Shown here: positions 9,276 through 18,663 of the stretch, in pieces | How positions within the stretch are numbered: position 1 is the stretch's first letter | Layout: each line of letters starts with the position of its first letter | Origin: Legionella bononiensis | Lineage (GTDB): Bacteria; Pseudomonadota; Gammaproteobacteria; Legionellales; Legionellaceae | NCBI RefSeq assembly: GCF_016786215.1 | Contig: NZ_JADOBG010000019.1 | Location: 1-64,000, forward strand | Length of the DNA stretch: 64,000 nucleotides | Reading direction: 5' to 3' | Position numbers and translations under genes: made by a program | Notes under the pieces: model-generated | What the model saw: the letters and a program-made list of their open reading frames with translations, nothing else | Told to the model about the DNA's origin: nothing | The model's database searches: none

Positions 9276-10410
9276 TGAACAATTGCATGATGATGAACGC
9301 ATGATACGTGATAGCGTTGCGCGTTTTGTCAGCAATGACGTAATTCCATTGATGGCTGAATCTTTTGAACATGCCCATTTTCCCCGTGAGTTAATTAAAC
9401 AATCTGCCGAGCTGGGTTTATTGGGTTTGACTTTGCCCACTCAATACGGTGGATCAGAGGCTTCTTATGTATCGTATGGGTTGGTATGCCAGGAGTTAGA
9501 ACGGGGCGATAGCGGTTTGCGTAGTTTTGTTTCCGTACAAAGTTCTTTATGCATGTTCCCAATTTTCAAATTTGGAAATGAAGAACAAAAAATGCGTTAT
9601 TTGCCGGCGATGGCCGCTGGTGAAGTGATAGGTTGTTTTGGTTTAACGGAGCCTGATTCCGGTTCCGATCCAGCAAGCATGCGTACCCATGCTAAAAAAG
9701 TAGATGGCGGCTGGATTTTAAATGGCGCAAAAATGTGGATTACTAACGCCCCTATAGCGGATATCGCAATAGTCTGGGCCAAGACGGAGTCTGGGATCAG
9801 AGGCTTTATTGTTGATACCCAATCCAAAGGAATGAGTTGTCCTGAGATTAAATTGAAAATGTCTTTACGTGCTTCCATAACGGGTGAGTTGGTTTTTGAT
9901 CATGTTTTTGTTCCAGATGAAAATCTTCTTCCGGGAACTGAGAAGGGTTTGGGCGCTGCTTTGAGTTGTTTGAGTCAGGCGCGTTATGGAATTGCCTGGG
10001 GAGCGATGGGCGCTGCTATGGCGTGTTTTGATCTGGTGCGTGATTACCTGCTGGAACGTAAGCAATTTGATAAACCGCTGGCTTCTTTTCAATTAATCCA
10101 GAAAGATCTGGCAGAAATGTATACCGAGATTATTAAAGCACAATGCTTAAATTTACAGATAGGCCGTTTGAAAGATCAACATCGGGAAACACCGACGATG
10201 ATTTCGCTGGCTAAAGGGAATGCTTGTCGTGAGGCATTGAAAATTTCACGAAAATGTAGGAATCTAATGGGCGGAAATGGAATTAGTCTTGAGTATCATG
10301 TCATCAGACATATGCTTAATTTGGAATCGGTCTTTACTTATGAGGGTACTGATAATGTTCATACCCTGGTCATGGGAAGACATATAACAGGTATTAACGC
10401 GTTTGGTTAA
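9253..10410 (+). CDS. Glutaryl-CoA dehydrogenase-like acyl-CoA dehydrogenase
   Basis: A 385-residue flavoprotein. The GTG start lies inside the end of the E1 gene, after GGGAGAAGGAAA, so translation is probably coupled. The sequence follows the glutaryl-CoA dehydrogenase subfamily: SVQSSLCMFPIFKFG, GCFGLTEPDSGSDP for flavin and substrate binding, and MWITNAP. The catalytic base is Glu364 in TYEGTDNVH. The ending GRHITGINAFG is also typical. These enzymes oxidise and decarboxylate glutaryl-CoA to crotonyl-CoA in lysine and tryptophan breakdown. A close acyl-CoA substrate remains possible. Confidence 0.85.
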   Translation: MDDLLFLDEQLHDDERMIRDSVARFVSNDVIPLMAESFEHAHFPRELIKQSAELGLLGLTLPTQYGGSEASYVSYGLVCQELERGDSGLRSFVSVQSSLCMFPIFKFGNEEQKMRYLPAMAAGEVIGCFGLTEPDSGSDPASMRTHAKKVDGGWILNGAKMWITNAPIADIAIVWAKTESGIRGFIVDTQSKGMSCPEIKLKMSLRASITGELVFDHVFVPDENLLPGTEKGLGAALSCLSQARYGIAWGAMGAAMACFDLVRDYLLERKQFDKPLASFQLIQKDLAEMYTEIIKAQCLNLQIGRLKDQHRETPTMISLAKGNACREALKISRKCRNLMGGNGISLEYHVIRHMLNLESVFTYEGTDNVHTLVMGRHITGINAFG

Positions 10411-10453
10411 AGATGTTCTGCTTTTATCGAGTCAGCTCTGATTACCACAAGTT

Positions 10454-10538
10454 AATTACTTAACAAGTAATTGTTCGATTCAAGTTCTTCTGTCTCTTGA
10501 TGGAAGAACTTCCAGAGTTTATTCACGTTTACTCTGGA
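10454..10538 (+). other. Three successive hairpins after the dehydrogenase operon
   Basis: AATTACTT-AAC-AAGTAATT at 10454-10472, AAGTTCTTC/GAAGAACTT at 10482-10511, and TCCAGAGT/ACTCTGGA at 10511-10538 follow one another. None has a long T-run. They could end the operon transcript or protect its 3' end (inference). Confidence 0.45.
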
Positions 10539-10654
10539 ATTAAGTTCAAGATTTCTGAGACATGGGACAGGATTATCCTCTGGATTTACCATTAGTTGTT
10601 TTAGGGAAATGCAATATTAGTAAAGGTTTTATTCAGAAAATTACAGGAGTTTAT

Positions 10655-11017
10655 ATGATTAATAGATTAAAAGGAGTTTTAATTCTAAGCCTGTCCGTTT
10701 TGGCTTTAAATGCAAATTCAAATAATACCTTCGAGAGTAAAGATATTTTGACGCAAAAATGTCGCGATTTGGCGCAGGCTGTTGCTTCTTTAGTATCAAG
10801 CCAGGAAAAAAGAGCCTGTGCAGAAAAACTTGCAATGGCATCCATGCAAATTGATATTGCTGGAGACTGGTTAGTCGAAGACGTTTATTCCGCCGCGAAA
10901 AAAGAGCTTGATAACGCAGTCTATAGTTTGCAATATGCCGAGTTGAATAATTGCAACAGATACATTCAAATATCTCATTCCAAATTTGAAGCACAAAGAA
11001 TAAAAAATTCACTATAA
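10655..11017 (+). CDS. Small secreted protein of unknown function
   Basis: The ATG at 10655 has CAGGAG just upstream and begins a signal peptide (MINRLKGVLILSLSVLALNA), giving 120 residues. A start 31 codons earlier would bury the signal. The mature protein is mainly helical in appearance, with Cys residues near positions 38, 54 and 101. I recognise no domain. It is not obviously part of an operon. Confidence 0.6.
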   Translation: MINRLKGVLILSLSVLALNANSNNTFESKDILTQKCRDLAQAVASLVSSQEKRACAEKLAMASMQIDIAGDWLVEDVYSAAKKELDNAVYSLQYAELNNCNRYIQISHSKFEAQRIKNSL

Positions 11018-11394
11018 AAAATATTTATTTATTTTTTTACCAGATAAAGCCTCTTTAACCGATATTTTGGAGGCTTTACTGCTGCTTAATATCGCACATC
11101 ATTTAATCAAAAACCATTTTAAGAAATCGAATTAATCAGTGCGTTCTTATTTACCATCCTTCGTCTTAATTGCGCGCATAACTTGTTGAAACAATGAAGT
11201 TTTTTTAATATAGATGCCATGGAGCGATTCTTTATCATTTAATTGAATAAAGAGCTGTAATCAGAGTGACGTGAAGTTGAGACCTGATTACGCAGTACGA
11301 CGTTTTTAGTCCAACACGTTTCTTTGTGAACCTCCAACCTCCGAGCGAGATTAAATCTATTGGATTTTAATTGATGCACAAGGAGGACACCGTT
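11018..11394. other. Gap of 377 bp without a recognised gene
   Basis: It holds one perfect 9-bp inverted repeat, TAAAGCCTC at 11045-11053 and GAGGCTTTA at 11070-11078, flanked on its left by a T-rich run. It could stop transcription from the right on the minus strand, but no minus-strand gene is there. AGGAGGA at 11381-11387 is the ribosome site of the next gene. Confidence 0.4.
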
Positions 11395-12129
11395 ATGTTT
11401 AATGGCGTATTACAACGAGTTAAACTGATCTCTATTCTTCTTATCCTGCCTTTCGCGATAAGTTTCGCAACAGCCCCACTAACCTTCACTACTGCTAAAA
11501 AAATTGCCTTTGATCTGTTTTCTACGCATCAAATAACGCTGTATTGTGGATGTAAGTATGATAAGGAAAAGAATGTAGATTTAACCAGTTGTACTATGGA
11601 CACAGCAGCCCCCATTACACGAGCTAGGCGGGTGGAATGGGAGCATATGATGCCGGCATCAGATTTTGGACGCTATCATCAATGCTGGACAGAAAAGTTG
11701 TGCGTTAATGAAAAAACAGGCAAAGAATATAAGGGGCGAAAATGCTGTGAAAAAATCGATCCTGAATTCAGAAGAAAGGAAGCCGAATTATATAATCTTT
11801 GGCCAGCAGTAGGTGCAGTGAATCAGGAACGTTCCAATTTCAGTTTTGGATATCTGGAAAATAAAAGAGGGTATTACGGTTGTGAATTTGAAGCCGATAA
11901 GACTTTAAAAATTGCTGAGCCGCCTGATAGAGCCAAAGGAACAGTGGCTCGAGCCAATCTTTTTATGGCAGATAAATATCAGGTGGAGATAAGTCCTGAA
12001 CAAAGAGAACTGTTATTGAAATGGAACAGGGAATTCCCCCCGGATTTGTGGGAGTTGGCCTGGGCTGCTGAGGTTGCCAATATTGTAGGGTATGCTAATC
12101 CTTACATCAAAGTTGAACAGGTGTCCTGA
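11395..12129 (+). CDS. Secreted endonuclease I (EndA/NucM family)
   Basis: A 244-residue exported nuclease. The ATG at 11395 lies 7 bases after AGGAGGA and begins a signal peptide ending near SFATA. The family core is present: RVEWEHMMPASDFG with the metal-binding and catalytic His, then YNLWPAVGAVNQERSNFSFG. Several Cys residues (YCGCKYD, CGC/CC pairs) probably form disulfides. Such enzymes cut DNA in the periplasm or medium. L. pneumophila is known to secrete nucleases, so uptake of nucleotides or escape from DNA traps is plausible (inference). A clear terminator follows. Confidence 0.9.
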   Translation: MFNGVLQRVKLISILLILPFAISFATAPLTFTTAKKIAFDLFSTHQITLYCGCKYDKEKNVDLTSCTMDTAAPITRARRVEWEHMMPASDFGRYHQCWTEKLCVNEKTGKEYKGRKCCEKIDPEFRRKEAELYNLWPAVGAVNQERSNFSFGYLENKRGYYGCEFEADKTLKIAEPPDRAKGTVARANLFMADKYQVEISPEQRELLLKWNREFPPDLWELAWAAEVANIVGYANPYIKVEQVS

Positions 12130-12137
12130 ATGAATCC

Positions 12138-12168
12138 CCCAATGCCGGAGTCCCGCTCAGGCATTGGG
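12138..12168 (+). terminator. Terminator after endonuclease I
   Basis: A perfect 9-bp stem, CCCAATGCC with GGCATTGGG, is followed by TTGTCCTTTATT. It sits between convergent genes and may serve both. Confidence 0.75.
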
Positions 12169-12175
12169 TTGTCCT

Positions 12176-12724
12176 TTATTGTTCCACACTGTATTTGACC
12201 TGCACTATATTAGATCCAAAAGTTTCCGTCTCGATTAGCTTCAAGGTAATGTCTTCTTTAAGTGCACCAAACAAGGGTCGTCCAGAACCGATAAGTACAG
12301 GAATGTAGGTAATTGTTAGCTCATCAATCAGTTTTTTAGCTAAAAAACCTTGTACGGTAATCCCTCCATCGATGTACACATGTTTGACTCCTTGTGTTCG
12401 AAGTTGCTCAATCAATGCTTCGGGGGATTTTCTGGTTACTGAGACTTGAGAGCTTAAGTGTTCAGGAATTTGAATATTTTGACTGCTCATTACTATAACG
12501 GGCAGTTGTCCATAAGGCCATTCTTCGAAAGTTCTGATTTTTTCATAAGATGCGCGCCCCATAATCAGAGTATCAACAGTGGCGATAAATTTTTTATAAC
12601 CACAATCCTCGCCTTGAGGAACCAGTTCGTGGGACTTCATTAACCAATCAATTGCTCCATCATCTCTGGCAATATAACCATCAAGACTTGTGGCAATAAA
12701 AACAGAACATTTGGGTGGTTGCAT
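12176..12724 (-). CDS. Dihydrofolate reductase-like protein (RibD C-terminal family)
   Basis: A 182-residue protein of the YwjB/YyaP type. The ATG at 12724 follows TTGGAG by six bases; an upstream TTG is less likely. The family signature is clear: CSVFIATSLDGYIARDDG at the start, then the DTLIMGRASYE nucleotide-binding turn, and VYIDGGITVQGFL and GSGRPLFG towards the end. The fold is an NADPH-dependent reductase related to RibD and DHFR, but the true substrate of these small stand-alone members is not known. It converges on the endonuclease gene. Confidence 0.85.
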   Translation of the reverse strand: MQPPKCSVFIATSLDGYIARDDGAIDWLMKSHELVPQGEDCGYKKFIATVDTLIMGRASYEKIRTFEEWPYGQLPVIVMSSQNIQIPEHLSSQVSVTRKSPEALIEQLRTQGVKHVYIDGGITVQGFLAKKLIDELTITYIPVLIGSGRPLFGALKEDITLKLIETETFGSNIVQVKYSVEQ

Positions 12725-12833
12725 TACAGGCTCCAATAAATTTCATTAGTTTAATCCAGTGCGGAATCGAATAGTACTTATTTTTCTACAACAAATAGTT
12801 CTGAGGGCATAAGGTCTCAATATACCTGAGAAA

Positions 12834-13011
12834 CGTCATCCCGAATGCAATGAGGGATCTCCTGAATGTGGCACTTTGCCTGGATTTGGAGATCCTTCAC
12901 TACGTTCAGGATGACGTAATACCTAAAGAACACGTCATCCCGAGTGAAACGAGGGATCTCCTGAAGGTGGCGCTATGCCCGCATTTGAATTCAATGCATT
13001 CAGAATGACGG
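12834..13011. repeat. REP-type palindromes, family A (two units)
   Basis: CGTCATCCCGA...GAGGGATCTCC and its inverted counterpart GGAGATCCTTCA...TCAGGATGACG alternate here. The same family occurs at 18314-18399, 45068-45313 and 62225-62413. The rest of the 12725-13139 gap shows no gene. Confidence 0.8.
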
Positions 13012-13139
13012 AATACCCTGATTTATTGAGCTGTTATCCGATAGAGAATTAACCCTGCGTAAATAATACCTTCTACTGCTATCTCTTTAACTGATTTGAA
13101 CCTAGAATCATAACATTCCATAAAATTTCATTATTAAAA

Positions 13140-16100
13140 ATGTATATTCAATCCAGCAAGCTCGTGTTTTCTCCTTCCGATTTAACTCAATTCATGGAAA
13201 GCCCTTTTGCTTCATGGATGGAGCATTTGGCATTGACTAACCCAGAGTTACTGCCTGAACCAGATGAACGTGATGCTCTTGGAGAGGTGTTACAGGATAA
13301 GGGAAATCAACACGAACGAGATGTTTTGGCTGGTTTTCAGCAACAGGGATTAACCATAGCTGATTTACATGACAGCGACGAGCCGTTCCAAGCAACTCGT
13401 GAGGCCATGATAAAAGGAATTGATGTGATTTATCAGCCACGATTGGAATTACTGCCTTTTAAAGGTTATGCGGATTTTCTTATCAAAACTGAAGGGGCAA
13501 GTCGGTTTGGGGATTATCATTATGAATTGTACGACACCAAATTGTCACAATCAGCCAAACCCTCTTTTTTGATTCAATTATGCTGCTATGCTGAGATGCT
13601 GGAAGTGATTCAAGATAGAAAACCCGAGTACATTACGGTTATTTTAGGTACTAAGGAATACAAACGATTCAGAACCGCTGATTACTATTATTTTTATCAA
13701 AAACTAAAAGAGCAATTTATAGCTACTCATCAGCACTTTACTCTCGGAAATTGCCCAGATCCGGCTGCATCAAAAAGTTGGGGGAGATGGAGTAATCATG
13801 CGGAGCACTTGTTACAACAGGTCGATCATCTGATTCAGGTTGCTACTATTACTTCCGGGCAGATCAAGCATTTGACCAAAGCTGGAATTACCACCATGAC
13901 TGCTTTGGCGAATACCCATTTGAAACAGGTTAAAGGCATCAAACCTGACATTTTAGAACGCTTGAAGCTACAAGCTAAAGTGCAAATGCAAAGTGAGGGT
14001 AAGGCGATACCTGAATTTCAGTTCATTCCACAAGAGCCAGGAAAAAAACAAGGATTGGCTTTATTACCCCCGGCATCAGGCCGCGATATTTTTTTTGATT
14101 TGGAAGGTTTTCCTTTGGCAGAAGGCGGTCTCGAATATTTATGGGGCGTGACCTGGCTGGATGAGCAGGGTGAACGACAATACACTGATTATTGGGCACA
14201 CCATCACGAACAGGAAAAAGAAAGTTTTCGGGCTTTTATTGAGTGGGCATATCAGCGATGGCTGGATGACCCCTCCATGCATATTTATCATTATGCCCCC
14301 TACGAAATCTCAGCCTGTCGGAAATTAATGGGCAAATACGGTGTGTGTGAATTTGAAGTAGATCAACTGTTGCGCAATGAAGTTTTTGTTGATTTGTATA
14401 AAGTTGTAAAAGGCTCATTAATTATCGGCGAGCCACGTTATTCCATTAAAAATGTGGAGCATTTATATCGAGGCAAACGAGAGACCGAAGTCGGTTCTGG
14501 CGGTGACTCGGTTGTAGTTTATGAACGATGGCGGGAAAATCCGGATGGAGATACCTGGCACACCTCTAAAATATTGAATGATATTCGTGAATACAATATT
14601 GATGACTGCAACTCAACACTGGAATTGGCCGACTGGCTCAGAACACACCAAACAACTCTGGGAATTACCTATCTTGGTAAAACTGAAATTACTGAAAAAG
14701 AAATTACAGAAGAAGTGTCCGAGACGATTAAATTGCGTGATGCGCTGTTGACTCAGGCGGAACAGCTGAGTAATGAAGGACATATAGAACAGGCAAGGAT
14801 TCATACTGTATTGGCCTGGTCACTTGAATTTCATCGACGCGAAACAAAACCTGTGTTTTGGCGTATGTTTGACCGGTTGGGTTTAAGTGAGGAAGAGCTT
14901 CTTCATGACATTGATTGCCTGGCCTATTGCCAGCGTACCAATAAACCCGGATATAAACCGAAACCCACTGCGCGAAATTTGGTTTATGAATATTCCTTTG
15001 ATCCGGATCAGGAATTTAAAGGGAGTGCGAATGAATATTATATTTTAGGCAAGGAGTATGACGACGGTAAATCTGTTAAAGCCACTCATCATGCAATCGA
15101 CAGCGATTTGGAACATGGTTTAATCGCTCTGCAGCTCAGGTCTGAGATTAATGAACTGATCACCTTGATTCCCGATGAATATGTGAATCCAGGACCTATA
15201 CCGGGGGCGATTGCCAAACAGGCTCAGGATTATTTCAAAGGAACACTGTTGCAGTCTGCTTTGCTGGATGTTTTGGCCAGAACTACTCCCAGAATTAAAT
15301 ACCATCCTTCAGGTCAACCAATAGCGCCCAGCCATAATCCGCAAGAGCGTATGCAGCAAATGATTCAGGCAGTAACGCATCTTGATAAAAGCTATCTCAC
15401 CATTCAAGGACCTCCGGGCGCGGGTAAAACGTATACGGGAAAACATTTGATTGCCGAATTGATTCAAAGAGGAAAGAAAATTGCCATTTCATCGAACAGT
15501 CATAAGGCCATTAATAATTTATTAATCAGTACTGCGACCTACTGTGAGAAGGAGGGGATTAAAGGATATTTCTCCTGTACACGCAATACAGACAGCGCGA
15601 TTGACGTGCTGAATATTGAGGTATTGGAAACAAAAAACATTATTGATTTTATCAGGCCAGGTTGCGTTGTCGGAGCTACAGCCTGGGGTTTATCTCGGGA
15701 CGAACTGGAATACCAGTTTGATTATTTGTTTATTGATGAAGCGGGGCAAGTGAGTGTTGCTAATTTAATTGCCATGAGCAGAGCTACGGATAACATCATC
15801 CTGATGGGTGATCAAATGCAATTAGGACAACCCTCTCAGGGAAGCCATCCGGAAGACAGCGGTTTATCCATTTTGGATTATTTATTACACGATACCCCAA
15901 CAATCCCTGATAGCATGGGCGTCTTTCTTGGCACTACCTATCGTATGCATTCTGCTGTGAATCACTTTATCAGTGAAGCGATTTATGAAGGCAAACTCGA
16001 AACGGCGCCGGCAAATGACAATCAACGAATCAGGGTTCTAGAACATTATCACGGTCCTTTAAATAAAGAGGCCGGCATTGTGACCATCCCAGTGTTTCAT

Positions 16101-16535
16101 GAAGGGAATACACAGGCCAGTGATGAAGAAGTGGAACAAATCGTTCAATTAACCAGAGAACTATTGGGGCGAACGTTTTACACCCATGATGGAAGAGAAA
16201 GGATACTTGGCTGGGACGATATTCTTTTTGTGAGCCCTTATAATCATCAGGTGAATAAACTCAAAACAGTTCTGGGAGAACAGGCAAAAGTAGGTAGTGT
16301 TGATAAATTTCAGGGACAGGAAGCTCCCGTTGTCTTTTTAACAATGTGTGCCAGCAGCGCGAATGAATCCCCACGCGGCTTAAATTTTTTGTTCGATAAA
16401 CATCGCTTGAATGTGGCGATATCTAGAGCCCAATGTCTGGTTGTGGTCGTGTATTCGCCCGCGTTATTGGATACAGTACCAAACAGCATTGAACAAATTG
16501 CTATGATTAATATGTTTTGTAGGTTAACTGGTTGA
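13140..16535 (+). CDS. TM0106-family RecB-like nuclease fused to a superfamily 1 helicase
   Basis: A 1131-residue DNA-processing enzyme. Residues 120-155 carry a RecB-type nuclease core (Asp132 and Lys134 in YDTKL, then QLCCY). A HhH-like stretch at 240-275 is followed by an RNase-H-like domain from Asp320 (IFFDLEGFP). The helicase starts with Walker A GPPGAGKT at 757-764 and a Walker B box LFIDEAGQ around 866, with late motifs VDKFQGQEAPVV and LNVAISRA. The order matches TM0106-type proteins, related to Dna2. A repair or defence role is possible; the cellular job of the family is not settled. There is no clear ribosome site. Confidence 0.85.
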   Translation: MYIQSSKLVFSPSDLTQFMESPFASWMEHLALTNPELLPEPDERDALGEVLQDKGNQHERDVLAGFQQQGLTIADLHDSDEPFQATREAMIKGIDVIYQPRLELLPFKGYADFLIKTEGASRFGDYHYELYDTKLSQSAKPSFLIQLCCYAEMLEVIQDRKPEYITVILGTKEYKRFRTADYYYFYQKLKEQFIATHQHFTLGNCPDPAASKSWGRWSNHAEHLLQQVDHLIQVATITSGQIKHLTKAGITTMTALANTHLKQVKGIKPDILERLKLQAKVQMQSEGKAIPEFQFIPQEPGKKQGLALLPPASGRDIFFDLEGFPLAEGGLEYLWGVTWLDEQGERQYTDYWAHHHEQEKESFRAFIEWAYQRWLDDPSMHIYHYAPYEISACRKLMGKYGVCEFEVDQLLRNEVFVDLYKVVKGSLIIGEPRYSIKNVEHLYRGKRETEVGSGGDSVVVYERWRENPDGDTWHTSKILNDIREYNIDDCNSTLELADWLRTHQTTLGITYLGKTEITEKEITEEVSETIKLRDALLTQAEQLSNEGHIEQARIHTVLAWSLEFHRRETKPVFWRMFDRLGLSEEELLHDIDCLAYCQRTNKPGYKPKPTARNLVYEYSFDPDQEFKGSANEYYILGKEYDDGKSVKATHHAIDSDLEHGLIALQLRSEINELITLIPDEYVNPGPIPGAIAKQAQDYFKGTLLQSALLDVLARTTPRIKYHPSGQPIAPSHNPQERMQQMIQAVTHLDKSYLTIQGPPGAGKTYTGKHLIAELIQRGKKIAISSNSHKAINNLLISTATYCEKEGIKGYFSCTRNTDSAIDVLNIEVLETKNIIDFIRPGCVVGATAWGLSRDELEYQFDYLFIDEAGQVSVANLIAMSRATDNIILMGDQMQLGQPSQGSHPEDSGLSILDYLLHDTPTIPDSMGVFLGTTYRMHSAVNHFISEAIYEGKLETAPANDNQRIRVLEHYHGPLNKEAGIVTIPVFHEGNTQASDEEVEQIVQLTRELLGRTFYTHDGRERILGWDDILFVSPYNHQVNKLKTVLGEQAKVGSVDKFQGQEAPVVFLTMCASSANESPRGLNFLFDKHRLNVAISRAQCLVVVVYSPALLDTVPNSIEQIAMINMFCRLTG

Positions 16536-16654
16536 TAAAAGGTCCATTTGATTGTAATTTGCGCCATTCCCGCGAAGGCGGGAACTTCCAATTAGCCTTA
16601 AATTTTTGTTGATAGAATGCTAAATGTACAATTTAAGATGTTTATTGAGATTTC

Positions 16655-16715
16655 ACTAGAATGGCCTTCGCCCTCAGGGAGAAGGTGCCGAAAGGCGGAT
16701 GAGGGGATCAAACAT
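16655..16715. repeat. Partial copy of the family C repeat
   Basis: ACTAGAATGGCCTTC...GAGAAGGTGCCG...GGATGAGGGGATC is the same element as the arms of the long inverted repeat at 50501-50925. It lies in the 443-bp gap before 16979, which otherwise shows a small hairpin at 16565-16585 (GCGCCATTCCCGCG region) and no gene. Confidence 0.7.
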
Positions 16716-16978
16716 CATTTATTATTTTCGCGAAGTCGGGAATCCATGCATCAAATTAGCATCTGATTATGCTTACTAAATGGATCATTATGCTCATTTC
16801 AGACTGGATCCGCTAGCAAGTAGCGGGAAGTAGGAATAGAAAGTGTAACTATACGCCAAGATATTTTAGTGAGATAAATAGATTAATTGTAAAATTTTTG
16901 CAAAATTCATCAGGAACTTTAAAAGTCAAAGATTCTCCTGTATTACTATAAACAAGATATTAATTCCAGGGTTAAATT

Positions 16979-17701
16979 ATGCCAGTACAAAGGAAAAAAC
17001 TAGAATCACCGAAAGAAGAGCGCGCACGCGCTATAGAGAATAATCCATGCAATATATGCCGATCAATGGGCTTACCCATTTGCCGTGGACATGGCGGTGG
17101 CGGAGGCGGCGGCGAATCTGAAAGCAGCAGCCGTGACAGTCAATCGGATGAAGAACAAAAAAATCATGAGATGATGTCTCTGTCATTAAAAAAACCATCA
17201 TCTTTGGAGAACATTTTTAACAGTGAATTATGGGAATTGACTGCAGATTCCGATTTCATTTATGAATTTAATGATCCCTATGCTTTATTACGCATTACCC
17301 TGAATATGGAACTCGGTTCTATAGTGTTCGAGGCAAAAAGAGAGTTGTCTAAAGAAGATCAGGACGCATTGAATGATCTGTTTGATGAAATTGAGAAAGA
17401 ATTTGATTCGTTTAAAAAGTCACTGGATAAATCCCAGATCCCTCTGGAATCCATGACGCTGACTCGAGAAGCAAATAAATTAACCATCAAGATCCCCAGC
17501 CCCAAATTCTACGACACGTTTGTACAACAATTAATGGATAAGAATTTATTGCCAACAAAAACATTCCCATTGCCACAACCAAACAAGTCAGTAGTAACAC
17601 CCGAGCTGGATCCTGCAGTAGAAGCCCTACAAAAATACACTTCATTACTGCCCAATCCTTTCGACATTACCAATGGCCCTAAATTTACAGGAAGAGATTA
17701 G
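16979..17701 (+). CDS. Candidate effector with a CxxC/CxxxH knuckle and poly-glycine linker
   Basis: A 240-residue soluble protein with no signal peptide or membrane segment. Near the start is NPCNICRSMGLPICRGH, whose Cys-Cys-Cys-His spacing could bind one zinc ion. It runs straight into seven glycines and a Ser/Glu-rich stretch. The middle is charged and helical; the C-terminal part is Pro/Asn-rich. Low-complexity linkers and polar tails are common in Dot/Icm substrates, so an effector is plausible (inference). I recognise no family. Confidence 0.5.
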   Translation: MPVQRKKLESPKEERARAIENNPCNICRSMGLPICRGHGGGGGGGESESSSRDSQSDEEQKNHEMMSLSLKKPSSLENIFNSELWELTADSDFIYEFNDPYALLRITLNMELGSIVFEAKRELSKEDQDALNDLFDEIEKEFDSFKKSLDKSQIPLESMTLTREANKLTIKIPSPKFYDTFVQQLMDKNLLPTKTFPLPQPNKSVVTPELDPAVEALQKYTSLLPNPFDITNGPKFTGRD

Positions 17702-17866
17702 GGGCTATAGGCATTTGGTCCCGAAGCCTGCGTTCCGCGCTTTATGCGCGGAATCCATTCAGTTCCAAATGTGCTAATTGGTCTTTGAAAGCAAGTTCTT
17801 AATGGATCCTGCGCATGAAGCGCAGGACGTAGGCAGTGATCATTGAAATGACAACAGCCCCTAGTA
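17701..17866. repeat. REPIN-like inverted pair between the Cys/Gly-rich gene and tRNA-Pro
   Basis: GCCTGCGTTCCGCGCTTTATG... at 17726-17758 is mirrored by ...CATGAAGCGCAGGACGTAGGC at 17801-17834, and GGGGCT/AGCCCC bracket the pair. Each arm folds on its own. The remaining bases up to the tRNA show no gene. Confidence 0.65.
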
Positions 17867-18057
17867 TTGGAGTTATTTCTAACAAGTTAATCTCATGATT
17901 AATCTTCAAAGAGCAAAAATCCAAACATCAAGACATCCCCGGGTGAGAACTACACCTCAATAACCCGGGAAATCAACCCAAGATTCAACACATAGAACAC
18001 AATCCAGCCTTAAACCCTTGTTATTTTACCCCAACTTAGATATCATTCCCTACCAAT

Positions 18058-18134
18058 CGGGGCGTAGCGCAGCCTGGTAGCGTACTAGCATGGGGTGCTA
18101 GTGGTCGAAGGTTCAAATCCTTCCGTCCCGACCA
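18058..18134 (+). tRNA. tRNA-Pro with anticodon GGG
   Basis: A complete cloverleaf of 77 nt. The acceptor CGGGGCG pairs with CGTCCCG (one G-U). The D-arm is GCGCAGCCTGGTAGCGT. The anticodon arm is CTAGC-ATGGGGT-GCTAG with anticodon GGG. The T-arm is GAAGG-TTCAAAT-CCTTC and CCA is encoded. The initial C and the loop match bacterial proL. Confidence 0.97.
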
Positions 18135-18204
18135 TCAATTCCCTTTTAAAATCAGTACCTTGCATCTTCTTAGTTAAACCCTTTAAAAATCAAAAATTCT
18201 GCTA

Positions 18205-18225
18205 GGTGTACTTCTGGGTGTACTT
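18205..18225. other. GGTGTACTT direct repeats downstream of tRNA-Pro
   Basis: GGTGTACTT occurs at 18205-18213 and 18217-18225, 70-90 bp beyond the tRNA 3' end. Such paired motifs are often seen between a tRNA attachment site and a tyrosine integrase gene. No integrase is present, so this may be the scar of a lost island (inference). Confidence 0.3.
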
Positions 18226-18313
18226 GGGTATTTTTATACTGTTACTTTGTATTTATTAATATTGGAGTTTGATTCAAAATATACCTTTATATGGAAGTAC
18301 CGTAACTACTTGC

Positions 18314-18399
18314 ACGTCATCCCGAGCGTAGAGAGGGATCTCCATGAATAGGCACTGTGCTACAAAATTGGAGATCCCTCTCTACGCTCGGGATGACGT
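18314..18399. repeat. Family A palindrome with perfect 31-bp arms
   Basis: ACGTCATCCCGAGCG... at 18314-18344 and its exact complement at 18369-18399 frame a 24-bp loop. Perfect arms imply a recent insertion or gene conversion. Confidence 0.85.
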
Positions 18400-18481
18400 A
18401 CCGGGTGAGTAGTTATGAAGTATCAAGATGGAAGTGTTAATTGCTAAAGCTAAGATAAAAATAGAGCTGGCTTGAGCAAGC

Positions 18482-18512
18482 GTAGGTCGTGCAACAAATT
18501 GCCCGACCTACA
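18482..18512. repeat. Family D palindrome, copy 1
   Basis: GTAGGTCGTGCAA-CAAA-TTGCCCGACCTAC is an imperfect palindrome with a near-identical copy at 19707-19736. Outside it and family A, the gap from the tRNA to 18664 shows no gene. Confidence 0.7.
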
Positions 18513-18663
18513 CTAGCTTGTTCCAGATTGACCACCAGGCGATGAGGAATACCGATTAAGTCGTTGTCAGCAAAGAGAACATCGGGCCTTTCATTGCCAA
18601 TCAATGGAGGAGCCCCACACTGACCCCTATCCGTTTTGTCCCCTTTGATTATTCAGTTTTATA

